The notes beneath the pieces were generated by a model. The model saw only the letters and a program-made list of their open reading frames with translations. It ran no database searches and was not told where the DNA came from. From Rodentibacter sp901420285 (GTDB lineage: Bacteria; Pseudomonadota; Gammaproteobacteria; Enterobacterales; Pasteurellaceae): a DNA stretch of 64,000 nucleotides. The stretch covers positions 372,001 through 436,000 of the forward strand of contig NZ_CP162010.1 of assembly GCF_041734645.1 (NCBI RefSeq). The letters are read 5' to 3'. Positions 27,343 to 35,145 of the stretch are shown here, piece by piece (position 1 is the stretch's first letter; each line of letters starts with the position of its first letter). Both the position numbers and the translations under genes were made by a program.

Positions 27343-28016
27343 CTTCTAGGCTCCCCATGTTGGAATGGAATATGGTAAAGATTCGGTTGCGTACCTAATT
27401 CCACTTTCGTGCGATAAACTGGTTTTTCTTTCACTTTACGTGCCACATCACTCATTGGATCGTTCATATCACCAAAGGTGAGTGCTTTGGTCGGACAGGC
27501 TTCTACACAAGCAGGTTGTTTGCCGTTAGCGAGGTTCGTGTCGCGACAGAAGTTACATTTATCCGCGGTACGATGTACAGGATGAATGAAACGTACGCGA
27601 TATGGACAAACCGCGATGCAATATTGGCAGCCTACGCAAAGATCTTTATGTACATCGACAATGCCGGTTTCTTTATCAATAAAAGAGGCACCGGTCGGAC
27701 AAACCGCCACACAAGGCGCATTTGTGCAATGCTGACAAGATTGACGGAAAAACTCATATTCCTGATTTGGAAATTCGCCGTAAGGTTCGCTGCGTAAAAT
27801 TTCCAAGCGGGATACGCCTTCGGGTACATGATTGGTTTCGCGACAAGCATCCATACAGGCCGTACAGCCGATACAAGCCGTTTCATCGTGCACCATAGCG
27901 TAACGTTTTGGTTTATCCGCCTTTTCTTCTTTTGCTAAAGAAGTGATGGATGTTCCCGTCATAAGGATTACCGCCCCCATGCCGGAAACAAAGTTTCGGC
28001 GTGAGCAAGCTGTCAT
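27339..28016 (-). CDS. nrfC: Nitrite reductase iron-sulfur protein NrfC
   Basis: Periplasmic ferredoxin-like subunit, 225 residues. A twin-arginine signal (SRRNFVSG) starts near residue 5, indicating Tat export. Four cysteine clusters (CIGCTACMDAC, CQHCTNAPCVAVC, CVGCQYCIAVC and CNFC...CVEAC) can bind four [4Fe-4S] centres. It overlaps both neighbours by four bases. Confidence 0.95.
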   Translation of the reverse strand: MTACSRRNFVSGMGAVILMTGTSITSLAKEEKADKPKRYAMVHDETACIGCTACMDACRETNHVPEGVSRLEILRSEPYGEFPNQEYEFFRQSCQHCTNAPCVAVCPTGASFIDKETGIVDVHKDLCVGCQYCIAVCPYRVRFIHPVHRTADKCNFCRDTNLANGKQPACVEACPTKALTFGDMNDPMSDVARKVKEKPVYRTKVELGTQPNLYHIPFQHGEPRR

Positions 28017-28666
28017 TGTTTATCCTTTTGTTCGGTTGAAGATTGTTTATCTGCGTTTTCCTGTTCGGCTTTACGTTTTTGTTGTTCACCGTGACAATCA
28101 ACACAAAGTTTTACGCGTTCTTTGGGTTTAATGCCTTTCATTGCTTCGTCTTTTGGATGAAGGGTGTGACAACTTGCACAAGGCAATTTCATTGCGTGGA
28201 CATCATGTGCCCAAAGTTTTTCGCGTAATTTATCCGGTTGGTGACAAGCAAAACACACTTGGTTTTGTTCTTGTGCTGAATACATTGGTTTTTTATCGCC
28301 AAAAATATCTCCGTCAAAACGCATTACATCTTTCGCACCACGACGGTGATCTTCAGAGATATTACCGTGACAGCTGACACAAGTAATAGGTTTACCGTTG
28401 TTCGGGTTCTTTTGATTTAAGTGTGCACCGTGAAATTTACCAAAGTGCAATTCACCGCCGGATTGATCCAAGGTTTGGTTTTTATCAACCTTGTCGAATT
28501 TGTGACATTTTGCACAATATTGATTCGGATCACGCTGATTGTCTAATTGCGGCTGATAGGTTTTTGCCTCATCATCTTGCGCGTGAACAAACATTGGTAC
28601 AGAAGCGGCAAGCGCGATAACGGTGGCTGCTTTTACCATGTTGCGAAGTAAAGAAGTTAAATTCAT
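28013..28666 (-). CDS. nrfB: Pentahaem cytochrome c NrfB
   Basis: Periplasmic electron carrier from NrfCD to NrfA. From the ATG at 28666 (preceded by GAGGTAAC) it has 217 residues, with a signal peptide ending near VHAQ. Five CxxCH motifs are present: CAKCH, CVSCH, CFACH, CASCH and CVDCH. The C-terminus carries an extra Lys/Gln/Glu-rich tail. It is separated from nrfA by a spacer holding a classical uptake-sequence hairpin. Confidence 0.94.
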   Translation of the reverse strand: MNLTSLLRNMVKAATVIALAASVPMFVHAQDDEAKTYQPQLDNQRDPNQYCAKCHKFDKVDKNQTLDQSGGELHFGKFHGAHLNQKNPNNGKPITCVSCHGNISEDHRRGAKDVMRFDGDIFGDKKPMYSAQEQNQVCFACHQPDKLREKLWAHDVHAMKLPCASCHTLHPKDEAMKGIKPKERVKLCVDCHGEQQKRKAEQENADKQSSTEQKDKQ

Positions 28667-28697
28667 TTGGGTTACCTCAAATTTTTCGTTAAAAACG

Positions 28698-28725
28698 ACC
28701 GCACTTTTAAGCACAAAAGTGCGGT
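28698..28725. repeat. Inverted pair of classical USS (AAGTGCGGT) between nrfA and nrfB
   Basis: Eleven-base arms ACCGCACTTTT (28698-28708) and AAAAGTGCGGT (28715-28725) have a 6-base loop. It lies inside the nrf operon, just after the nrfA stop, so it could act as a partial terminator or mRNA-stabilising hairpin that keeps NrfA more abundant than NrfBCD. Confidence 0.88.
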
Positions 28726-28733
28726 GATTTTTC

Positions 28734-30257
28734 TTATTGTTTTGTTGCGGTATCTTCAGCTAATTTGCCGGAGGCTTTCGCTTCTTTTTCCCATTGAGGT
28801 ACAACAGTTTTTAAGAATTCTTCTTTGGCTTTACGTTCTTTTTCAATATCAATGCCCATCACTTTCCAGGCTTTTTCCGCAGTAGAAATATCAGGCACTT
28901 CAACCGGTGTTTTCACGTTATGTTTGGTTAAAATAACCGCTAGTTTTGCACGAGCATCAGCGGCTTTGTCTAAACCGGAACCTAATACGCGAAGCATGAC
29001 GTCAGGTGCGTGCATATGACCACCGTGGCTTGCCGCCGCGTAGTCCCAGCGCCATTGGGCATGACGAATATCCATTAATGCCGCTTCCATTTCTTCCTTG
29101 GTTGCGCCTGCATCCCAAGCAGCCTTCGCTTCAAAGTGAGCTTTGACGACTTGATCTTCTAAACGCCCCATTACATCTTTCACTTCTTTTTTACGTGAAG
29201 CGACGATGTCTTTGAGTTTTTCCTTGCTTTGATCGTGACAGTTCGCGCAAGTTGAATCGAAAGCATCGAATGGATTTTGGATTTGATGATCGGTGTAAAC
29301 TTTACCGTCCGCACCTTGCACTTTAGGCATATGGCAGTCAATACAGGTTACGCCATTTTTTCCATGCATACCTAAAGACCAAATTTCGAAGTCAGGGTGT
29401 TGTGCTTTCAACATTGGTGCTTTAGATAAAGAGTGAGTCCAGTCGCTGAAACCGATGTCATCATAGTATTTTTCAATGTCATCTACGGTTTGACCGTTAT
29501 TCCACGGGAAGGTAACTTGTTTTAAATCACCGGCGAAGTAGTACTCAACGTGACAGTTGGCGCATACTTCTGCGCGTTGTTCAGTACGTGCCGCCGTGTT
29601 AAAACTAAGATTAGATTGCTCTTTACCTTCGGCTTTAGCGCGAGCTTGCAATGCGGTGTTCAAATGATCCAACGCTCGTAAAACGTGTGGACGGGCTATA
29701 CGCAGTGCCGGTTTGCCTTCGGCAAAGTCTTTGGAAGTAGTGTCGTGACAGTCGGCACAACCGATGGAGTTTACCACTTCGGCACCGCCTTTCGCCCATT
29801 TACCGCTAAAATAGCCTTCTTCTCCCCATTCAGCGATTAAACGCGGAACATCCGGGCCTTTACAGGTCCAGCAAGCCATTGGCTGTGGGCCGTCGTTAGC
29901 TGTTTTTGGTGCGCCGGTACGTAAAATATCACGCACATCTTTTACGGCATAAACGTGACCGCGCGGTGCGTTATATTCTTTTGCAAACGCATAACCGCCC
30001 CACAATACGATAAGACGAGGATCTTGCTCGTCAGCATAAATAATCTTATCGCCTTTTTCAGTGGCTTTCCAAGATTCAAATTGCTTCGGATATTTGGCGG
30101 CAAACTTTTCATTTACCGCTTCAATTTTTAAATTTGGGTTTGGTGCTTCAACAGGTTGCTCAACCGGTTTATAAACCATCTCCGCCATTGCAGAATTATA
30201 GGCGCCTAAGGCTGCGAACGAAGCCGCCAATACAAGGCTTTTTCTTAGTACGTTCAC
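28734..30257 (-). CDS. nrfA: Cytochrome c-552 nitrite reductase NrfA
   Basis: Periplasmic pentahaem enzyme that reduces nitrite to ammonium with six electrons. It has about 507 residues and a signal peptide ending AMAE. The catalytic haem site is the lysine-ligated CWTCK, and four CxxCH sites follow (CADCH, CANCH, CIDCH, CANCH). The start is not ATG. GTG at 30257 has GGAG eight bases upstream and is preferred over GTG at 30266, which overlaps that GGAG. It is the first gene of nrfABCD. A dialect repeat word at 29649-29657 is read as T-A-L. Confidence 0.95.
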   Translation of the reverse strand: MNVLRKSLVLAASFAALGAYNSAMAEMVYKPVEQPVEAPNPNLKIEAVNEKFAAKYPKQFESWKATEKGDKIIYADEQDPRLIVLWGGYAFAKEYNAPRGHVYAVKDVRDILRTGAPKTANDGPQPMACWTCKGPDVPRLIAEWGEEGYFSGKWAKGGAEVVNSIGCADCHDTTSKDFAEGKPALRIARPHVLRALDHLNTALQARAKAEGKEQSNLSFNTAARTEQRAEVCANCHVEYYFAGDLKQVTFPWNNGQTVDDIEKYYDDIGFSDWTHSLSKAPMLKAQHPDFEIWSLGMHGKNGVTCIDCHMPKVQGADGKVYTDHQIQNPFDAFDSTCANCHDQSKEKLKDIVASRKKEVKDVMGRLEDQVVKAHFEAKAAWDAGATKEEMEAALMDIRHAQWRWDYAAASHGGHMHAPDVMLRVLGSGLDKAADARAKLAVILTKHNVKTPVEVPDISTAEKAWKVMGIDIEKERKAKEEFLKTVVPQWEKEAKASGKLAEDTATKQ

Positions 30258-30714
30258 GATAATCACTCCATCACAAGTAGGGAAAAGTAAATTAAGTTTA
30301 AATGCGAACTATTCTCGTTAAGTGGTTGAAATCACTCGAAAAAAAGAGCTCGACTCAAGAGTAACAATATCAAAAGTACGGTTATTTTCTAGTGTGATTT
30401 GTAAAAATATTGCGTTAGATCAAATGAAATTTGATAAATACATCAAAATAGGTAGCTATATGGAGGTAGATGGAAAATTAATAACTGAGCATCTATTTTG
30501 GCTATTGATTGTGTGATATATCGAATAATTTTGTGATTTTTATCACAAAATTATTTTTCTTAGATTAATCTTGTGATCAAGATCACATTTTTTAAAAATC
30601 GTAACTCGAAAATATTGTGACTGAATTCACAAATTTAAATAAAATTATTTTTTGTGCAAATTTTCTTATGCTACTTTGAACGCACTTTACTCACTCTTTT
30701 TAATGAGGTTTTTT
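30258..30714. promoter_or_regulatory. nrfA/mtl divergent control region with three perfect CRP sites
   Basis: This 457-base AT-rich region has no convincing gene. Three exact TGTGA-N6-TCACA sites are present at 30532-30547, 30572-30587 and 30616-30631. They lie 80-180 bases before the mtlA start codon remnant, the arrangement expected for a catabolite-activated mannitol operon. The nrfA promoter must also be here, but no good FNR or NarP site was found. Nearest is TTGAT-N6-ATCAA at 30431-30446, whose spacer is two bases too long. Confidence 0.75.
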
Positions 30715-31391
30715 ATGTTGTCAGCAAATGCAAAAGTGAAGATACAAAGCTTCGGACGCTTTTGCTGGTTACCGTAGAAGAATTTAGCGAGTGGATCGTG
30801 GATGAGACTCAGTTTAAAGGGCAAATCCCGTCGATTAGCGGCATGGAAAAAACCAATAACCTGATGGCGTTTGTAGAACGCAAATTGTTCACCTTGAACA
30901 CCGGGCACGCCACTACTTCCTACTTTGGTAAGTTAAAAGGCTATCGCTTCGTGAAAGAAAGCATCGAAGATGAAGGCATTAAAGCGGATGTAAAAGCCAC
31001 CATGCAGGAAAGCGGTGCGGTGTTGATTAAACGCTACGGTTTCGACCCGCAGGCGCACGCAGCCTATATTGAAAAAATTCTCAAACGTTTTGCCAACCCA
31101 TTCTTGGTGGACGATGTAGATCGTGTGGGGCGCGAACCCTTGCGTAAATTAAGCTACAACGATCGTTTAATCAAACCATTGCGTGGCACGCTGGAATACG
31201 GCTTGCCGAATCAGCATTTGATTAATGCCATTGCTGCGGCCTTGGCATATCGTAACGAACAGGATTTACAAGCCTTGGAACTGGCGAAATCCCTTGCTGA
31301 AAATGGTGTAGCTCAGACTGTGCGAAAATACACCGAATTACAGGACGAGGCAGTAATTGAACGCATTATCACGGCTTATCAAGCGATTTAA
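30715..31391 (+). pseudogene. mtlA'-'mtlD deletion remnant of the mannitol operon
   Basis: The ATG at 30715, with AATGAGG upstream, begins MLSANAKVKIQSFGRF, which matches the first residues of the mannitol PTS permease MtlA. At about 30762-30766 the sequence switches to mannitol-1-phosphate 5-dehydrogenase at roughly codon 180 (VTVEEFSEWIVDETQFKG). It continues as a good MtlD C-terminal half to the stop at 31391. The joint is out of frame, and the MtlA frame stops at TAG 30775. Almost all of mtlA and the NAD-binding half of mtlD are therefore missing. The remaining MtlD part is well conserved, which suggests a recent deletion. Confidence 0.88.
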
Positions 31392-31398
31392 GTGAATA

Positions 31399-31418
31399 GG
31401 GCGAATGAGAATTCGCCC
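31399..31418. terminator. Hairpin between the mtlD remnant and mtlR
   Basis: Perfect eight-base arms GGGCGAAT and ATTCGCCC surround a GAGA loop. There is only a weak T tract, so it may be an attenuator or processing hairpin rather than a full terminator. Confidence 0.5.
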
Positions 31419-31468
31419 TCATCATTTTATGCAATTTGAGAGATTTTTTTATTTAAAAGGATTTTAAG

Positions 31469-31981
31469 GTGCCTATTGATCAGGTTTATGAAAAATTAAA
31501 CAAGGCGATGTCGCTACGCGGTTTTATCACCATCGCAGTGGCGATTTTTGATGAAACCATTGACGAATTAATTAACCGCGTTTTTCGCAAAACGGATTTT
31601 GCTGTGAAATCGGTAGTGGATTCCTTGTTTGAAACCTCAGGTCCTCTTTCCGAATTAAGTATCCGCTTAAAAGTGCTGCTCGGTTTGGGTATTGTGGAAC
31701 AGTCGGTTTTTGCTGACATCGTGCAGTTTATAGAGCTAAAAGAAACGTTAAATAACGACGAAAAAGACTACAATTTTTTTGATTTAAAAATCATTGAGTT
31801 TGCACAAAACTTACATTTTGTAACAGATAAGGCTCTATTAAATTTCCCTTTCGAACCGACTTCCGCCGATTCTTTGCTTTTTCAAATAAAACAACGACGC
31901 AAAGAAAAACTAGTACGTTCCTGTTTAATCCTTGCGATTACGGACATATACGATAGGCTACAAATAGAAAGCCCGTTTTAA
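31469..31981 (+). CDS. mtlR: Mannitol operon repressor MtlR
   Basis: MtlR-family protein of 170 residues starting at GTG (31469); an in-frame stop lies shortly upstream. Segments VFRKTDFAVKSVV and GPLSELSIRLKVLLGLG match the MtlR core. The frame is intact although the operon it would control has lost mtlA and half of mtlD, so it is an orphan regulator. E. coli MtlR lacks a classical DNA-binding domain and acts indirectly. Confidence 0.85.
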   Translation: MPIDQVYEKLNKAMSLRGFITIAVAIFDETIDELINRVFRKTDFAVKSVVDSLFETSGPLSELSIRLKVLLGLGIVEQSVFADIVQFIELKETLNNDEKDYNFFDLKIIEFAQNLHFVTDKALLNFPFEPTSADSLLFQIKQRRKEKLVRSCLILAITDIYDRLQIESPF

Positions 31982-32023
31982 TGCGGTTCTTCTTTATAAT
32001 GTTGTTTTTATAACGGAGGTAAT

Positions 32024-32740
32024 ATGATTATCGGACCCTATATTAACGCGCTTGCAATAGTGAGCGGTGCTTTGATCGGTGCTTTGCTTGGCGGGCGCAT
32101 TCCGGAACGTTTACAAATAAATTTAACCTTGATTTTCGGACTTTGTTCCCTGTGTATGGGGATTGTGATGGTGGCGAAAGTTGCCAATATGCCTGCGATG
32201 ATTTTAGCCGTACTACTTGGGGCGATTTTAGGTGAAATTATTTTGCTGGAAAACGGTATTAATAAATTAGCATCGTCCGCGAAAGGTATTGTTGAGAAAT
32301 TGTTTGCGCATGGCGGCAATCGCTTGAGTCACGAAGAATTTTTATCAAAATTTGTAGCGATTATGATTTTATTTTCTTTCAGTGGAACAGGCATTTTCGG
32401 CGCAATCAATGAAGGTATGACAGGCGATATCAGTATTTTAATTGTGAAGTCTTTTCTGGATTTTTTCACCGCAATCATTTTTGCCACAAGTTTAGGTTAT
32501 GCCGTGGCGAGTATTTTTATTCCGCAAACTTTGTTACAGCTGTTATTAGCTTATTCTGCGGTATCTATTATTCCTTTTGTCTCGCCCGAAATGCGTGCTG
32601 ATTTTGCCGCGGTCGGTGGCGTGCTGATGATTGCCGCGGGATTTCGTATTTGTAATATTCAATTGTTTCGCGTAGCAAATATGTTACCGGCACTATTACT
32701 AGTGATGCCGATTTCTCATTATTGGACGGTATTTTTCTAA
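32024..32740 (+). CDS. DUF554 family membrane protein
   Basis: An integral membrane protein of 238 residues with about seven hydrophobic segments. Its N-terminus is glycine-rich (GALIGALLGGRIPERL), with SGTGIFGAINEG in the middle, as in the DUF554 (YdfK/YqgA) family. The function is unknown. A strong GGAGG lies five bases before the ATG. It converges on mutM and ends at a shared bidirectional terminator. Confidence 0.8.
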   Translation: MIIGPYINALAIVSGALIGALLGGRIPERLQINLTLIFGLCSLCMGIVMVAKVANMPAMILAVLLGAILGEIILLENGINKLASSAKGIVEKLFAHGGNRLSHEEFLSKFVAIMILFSFSGTGIFGAINEGMTGDISILIVKSFLDFFTAIIFATSLGYAVASIFIPQTLLQLLLAYSAVSIIPFVSPEMRADFAAVGGVLMIAAGFRICNIQLFRVANMLPALLLVMPISHYWTVFF

Positions 32741-32746
32741 AAAAAG

Positions 32747-32772
32747 AGGCGCATCAGGCGCCTTATTTTTTC
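32747..32772. terminator. Bidirectional terminator between the DUF554 gene and mutM
   Basis: Arms AGGCGC (32747-32752) and GCGCCT (32758-32763) are flanked by A5 on one side and TATTTTTTC on the other. The right arm reaches the mutM stop codon. This is one of the two convergent junctions without the paired repeat. Confidence 0.8.
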
Positions 32773-33578
32773 TTCTGACAATGCGGACAAAAATAGCTAT
32801 TGCGTTGACCGATCACGAGAGATTCGATTTTAGCACCGCATTGGGGGCATGGTTTGCTTTTGTTACCGTAAACCAAAAGCGATTGTGCGAAATAACCGGG
32901 GCGACCGTCGGGTTGTAAGAAGTCTTTGAGTGTTGTTCCGCCTTGAACGATGGATTTCGTCAGTACGGCTTTTATCGTCTCGACCAATAATTCGCATTGT
33001 TTACGAGTAAGATTTTTAGCTAATTTTAACGGATGAAGTCCGCATAAAAAGAGCGTTTCGTTGGCATAAATGTTGCCCACGCCGACGACCACCGCATTGT
33101 CCATTAGAAAGACTTTAAGTGCGATTGATTTTTGGCGAGACTTTTTAAACAAATATTCTCCGCTAAATTCCTCTGAAAGTGGCTCCGGTCCAAGTTTTAA
33201 GAACAAATGAAATTCCTCTAAATTATCCGTCCAAAGCCAGGCGCCAAAGCGTCGAGGATCGTTATAACGCAATAGCTTTCCATTGCTCATTACGATATCT
33301 ACATGATCGTGCTTATTGATAGGGCTGTCGTGCGACACGATTCGTACTGATCCGGACATACCCAAATGTCCGATGATATAGCCTTTTTCCGTGTGAATGA
33401 TTAGATATTTGGCACGGCGAGTGAGATTTAATACTTTTACGTCCTTTAATTCTGTTAATTCGGGCGAAACCGTCCAACGTAGTTTGGGTTGTCGAACGAC
33501 GATTTTTTCAATGATAAAACCTTTTAAATAAGGAGTTACGCCACGCAGTGCGGTTTCAACTTCTGGTAATTCGGGCAT
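32763..33578 (-). CDS. mutM: Formamidopyrimidine-DNA glycosylase MutM
   Basis: DNA repair glycosylase/AP lyase for 8-oxoguanine, 271 residues. The catalytic N-terminal proline follows the start methionine (MPELPEVE). The helix-two-turns-helix region is followed by a C-terminal zinc finger, CPQCGAK...YFCPHCQ. Two dialect repeat words lie in the gene, at 32835-32843 (within the zinc-finger codons P-Q-C-G-A) and 33091-33099 (N-A-V). Confidence 0.96.
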   Translation of the reverse strand: MPELPEVETALRGVTPYLKGFIIEKIVVRQPKLRWTVSPELTELKDVKVLNLTRRAKYLIIHTEKGYIIGHLGMSGSVRIVSHDSPINKHDHVDIVMSNGKLLRYNDPRRFGAWLWTDNLEEFHLFLKLGPEPLSEEFSGEYLFKKSRQKSIALKVFLMDNAVVVGVGNIYANETLFLCGLHPLKLAKNLTRKQCELLVETIKAVLTKSIVQGGTTLKDFLQPDGRPGYFAQSLLVYGNKSKPCPQCGAKIESLVIGQRNSYFCPHCQKKK

Positions 33579-33607
33579 TGTTTATTTCCATGATAAATTT
33601 TTGGTAT

Positions 33608-33634
33608 AAAAAAACCCGAACGAGTCGGGTTTTT
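33608..33634 (-). terminator. Intrinsic terminator after rpmG
   Basis: Arms AAAACCCGA and TCGGGTTTT surround ACGAG, with A and T runs on both sides. It separates the rpmBG operon from mutM. Confidence 0.85.
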
Positions 33635-33647
33635 AGAATCGGCAAAA

Positions 33648-33818
33648 TTATTTGATTTTTGCTTCTTTATAGATAACGTGTTTACGTACTACCGGATCAA
33701 ATTTTTTGATTTCCATTTTTTCAGGCATGTTACGTTTATTTTTATCAGTTGTGTAGAAGTGACCGGTCTCTGCAGTAGAAACTAAACGGATTTTCTCACG
33801 AGCGCCTTTAGCTGCCAT
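33648..33818 (-). CDS. rpmG: 50S ribosomal protein L33
   Basis: A 56-residue basic protein with the family pattern [10 protein letters not shown]...HFYTT-KNKRN...KFDP.VRKHV. It contains no cysteine, so it is the zinc-independent form. It lies 11 bases after rpmB in the usual rpmB-rpmG order. Confidence 0.96.
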
Positions 33819-33829
33819 GTTTTAGCTCC

Positions 33830-34066
33830 TTAAATTTTTTCACCACGAGCACGGATTTCAGCTAACACTGCATCAATGCCTTTTTTATCAATAATACGCA
33901 TACCTTTCGCGGTTAAACGCAAGGTTACAAAACGGTTTTCAGACTCAACCCAGAAGCGGTGAGTGTGAAGATTTGGAAGAAAGCGACGACGTGTCGCATT
34001 CATTGCGTGTGAGCGATTGTTACCCACAGCTGGACGCTTGCCTGTTACTTGACAAACTCTAGACAT
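33830..34066 (-). CDS. rpmB: 50S ribosomal protein L28
   Basis: A 78-residue protein starting MSRVCQVTGKRP at 34066; a four-codon longer opening is disregarded because this is the universal N-terminus. It is the first gene of rpmB-rpmG, with a strong promoter and a structured leader upstream. Confidence 0.96.
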   Translation of the reverse strand: MSRVCQVTGKRPAVGNNRSHAMNATRRRFLPNLHTHRFWVESENRFVTLRLTAKGMRIIDKKGIDAVLAEIRARGEKI

Positions 34067-34220
34067 AATAATCTCCAATAACTAAATATAAGCTCGAGCT
34101 TACGGTTCGGACTGTTTAAACCGGGGTAAACCGGCCTGCTACCTCGTCAGGTCGCGCTAATCCGACCCGCTTACTATATTAAAGGCCGCAAATTATACTG
34201 ACTTTATTTTTATTTCTCAA
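34067..34220 (-). promoter_or_regulatory. rpmBG promoter and structured leader
   Basis: On the minus strand TTGAGA (34215-34220) and TATAAT (34192-34197) are 17 bases apart, followed by a GC-rich discriminator that fits growth-rate or stringent control. The ~120-base leader contains a GGTCG/CGACC hairpin, repeated CCGG blocks and a perfect 14-base palindrome (34089-34102) before the ribosome binding site. This may be a site for ribosomal-protein feedback. Confidence 0.6.
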
Positions 34221-34279
34221 GTAGAAATGCGTTTTTCCGAAATGCGAACGATAAAAAAATATGCAGTTTAGTGGTAACG

Positions 34280-34942
34280 TTATAGTAAATTGTGTTCCGC
34301 AAAAGAATAACAATCGCTTTTTCCGACAATTATGTGATCTAAAATCCTAATTTCCATTAAGTCTGCAGCTTCAATAATTTTTCGCGTAATGGTTTGGTCG
34401 GCATAACTGGGTTCACAAACGCCGGAAGGATGATTATGCGCTAAGATCATTGCCGCCGCATTACAATAAAGTGCTTCCTTAATAATTTCGCGCGGATAAA
34501 CCGTAGAAACATTAATTGTGCCTAGAAATAACCGTTCCTTTTTAATTAATCGATGCTGATTATCTAAAAATAACACCATAAATACTTCACGTTCTTCATG
34601 TTGTAATTCTGTGTGTAAATAGAGCTTGACGATTTCGGACTCTTGAAAAATTTGTGAAGCAAATATTTCTTGTTGAAGATAACGTTTTGTCATTTCAGTC
34701 GTGGCTTGCAGTTGAATAAATTGCGTAATGCCTAAACCTTTCATATCGCAAAAGGATTTCTGATTTGCTGAAAGTAAGGCGCGAAGTGAACCGAAATGTT
34801 TTAACACTTGTTCGGAAAGTTGCATAACGGGACAACCTTTTATACCGGTACGCAGGAAAATGGCTAAAAGTTCGCGATCTGAAAGAGCGGATGCACCGAA
34901 TTGCAATAATTTTTCGCGAGGCATTAATTCGTGAGATTGCAT
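34280..34942 (-). CDS. radC: RadC family JAMM/MPN protein
   Basis: A 220-residue protein with a helix-hairpin-helix-like N-terminus and a C-terminal JAB/MPN domain. The metalloprotease motif HNHPSG followed by a downstream aspartate (SYADQ) is intact. Its biochemical function is unsettled; despite its name it is not a proven repair protein. From memory, in H. influenzae radC belongs to the Sxy/CRP competence regulon, and a CRP-S-like site lies upstream here too. Confidence 0.9.
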   Translation of the reverse strand: MQSHELMPREKLLQFGASALSDRELLAIFLRTGIKGCPVMQLSEQVLKHFGSLRALLSANQKSFCDMKGLGITQFIQLQATTEMTKRYLQQEIFASQIFQESEIVKLYLHTELQHEEREVFMVLFLDNQHRLIKKERLFLGTINVSTVYPREIIKEALYCNAAAMILAHNHPSGVCEPSYADQTITRKIIEAADLMEIRILDHIIVGKSDCYSFAEHNLL

Positions 34943-35025
34943 TTTTCCTTCTATTGTTGTCGGGCTAAAAATATCGCGGATTTTGTTCGATGCCTTGTTT
35001 TAATGCGAATTAAAGCGACAAAATT

Positions 35026-35041
35026 TGCGGAACGGATCGCA
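35026..35041. promoter_or_regulatory. CRP-S-like site upstream of radC
   Basis: Read toward radC it is TGCGATCCGTTCCGCA, one mismatch from TGCGA-N6-TCGCA, with T and A runs on both sides. It is centred about 91 bases before the radC start, in the 203-base gap shared with the divergent coaBC. Confidence 0.7.
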
Positions 35042-35145
35042 AAAATAAAAGTTTTTATTTGAATAAATTCAAGTAAAATAGGCTCCATTGTGGTTAACTA
35101 CTAACAAACAATGGTTAGGCACCGATAAATCATGACGGAGAGCAA

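Noticed and set aside
30431..30446. Possible FNR site TTGAT-N6-ATCAA before nrfA
   Set aside because: FNR sites need a four-base spacer; this one has six, so it cannot be called although anaerobic control of nrfA is expected.
30322..30516. Possible 64-codon gene between nrfA and the mtl remnant
   Set aside because: No ribosome binding site, no recognisable motif, and it lies in the AT-rich control region.
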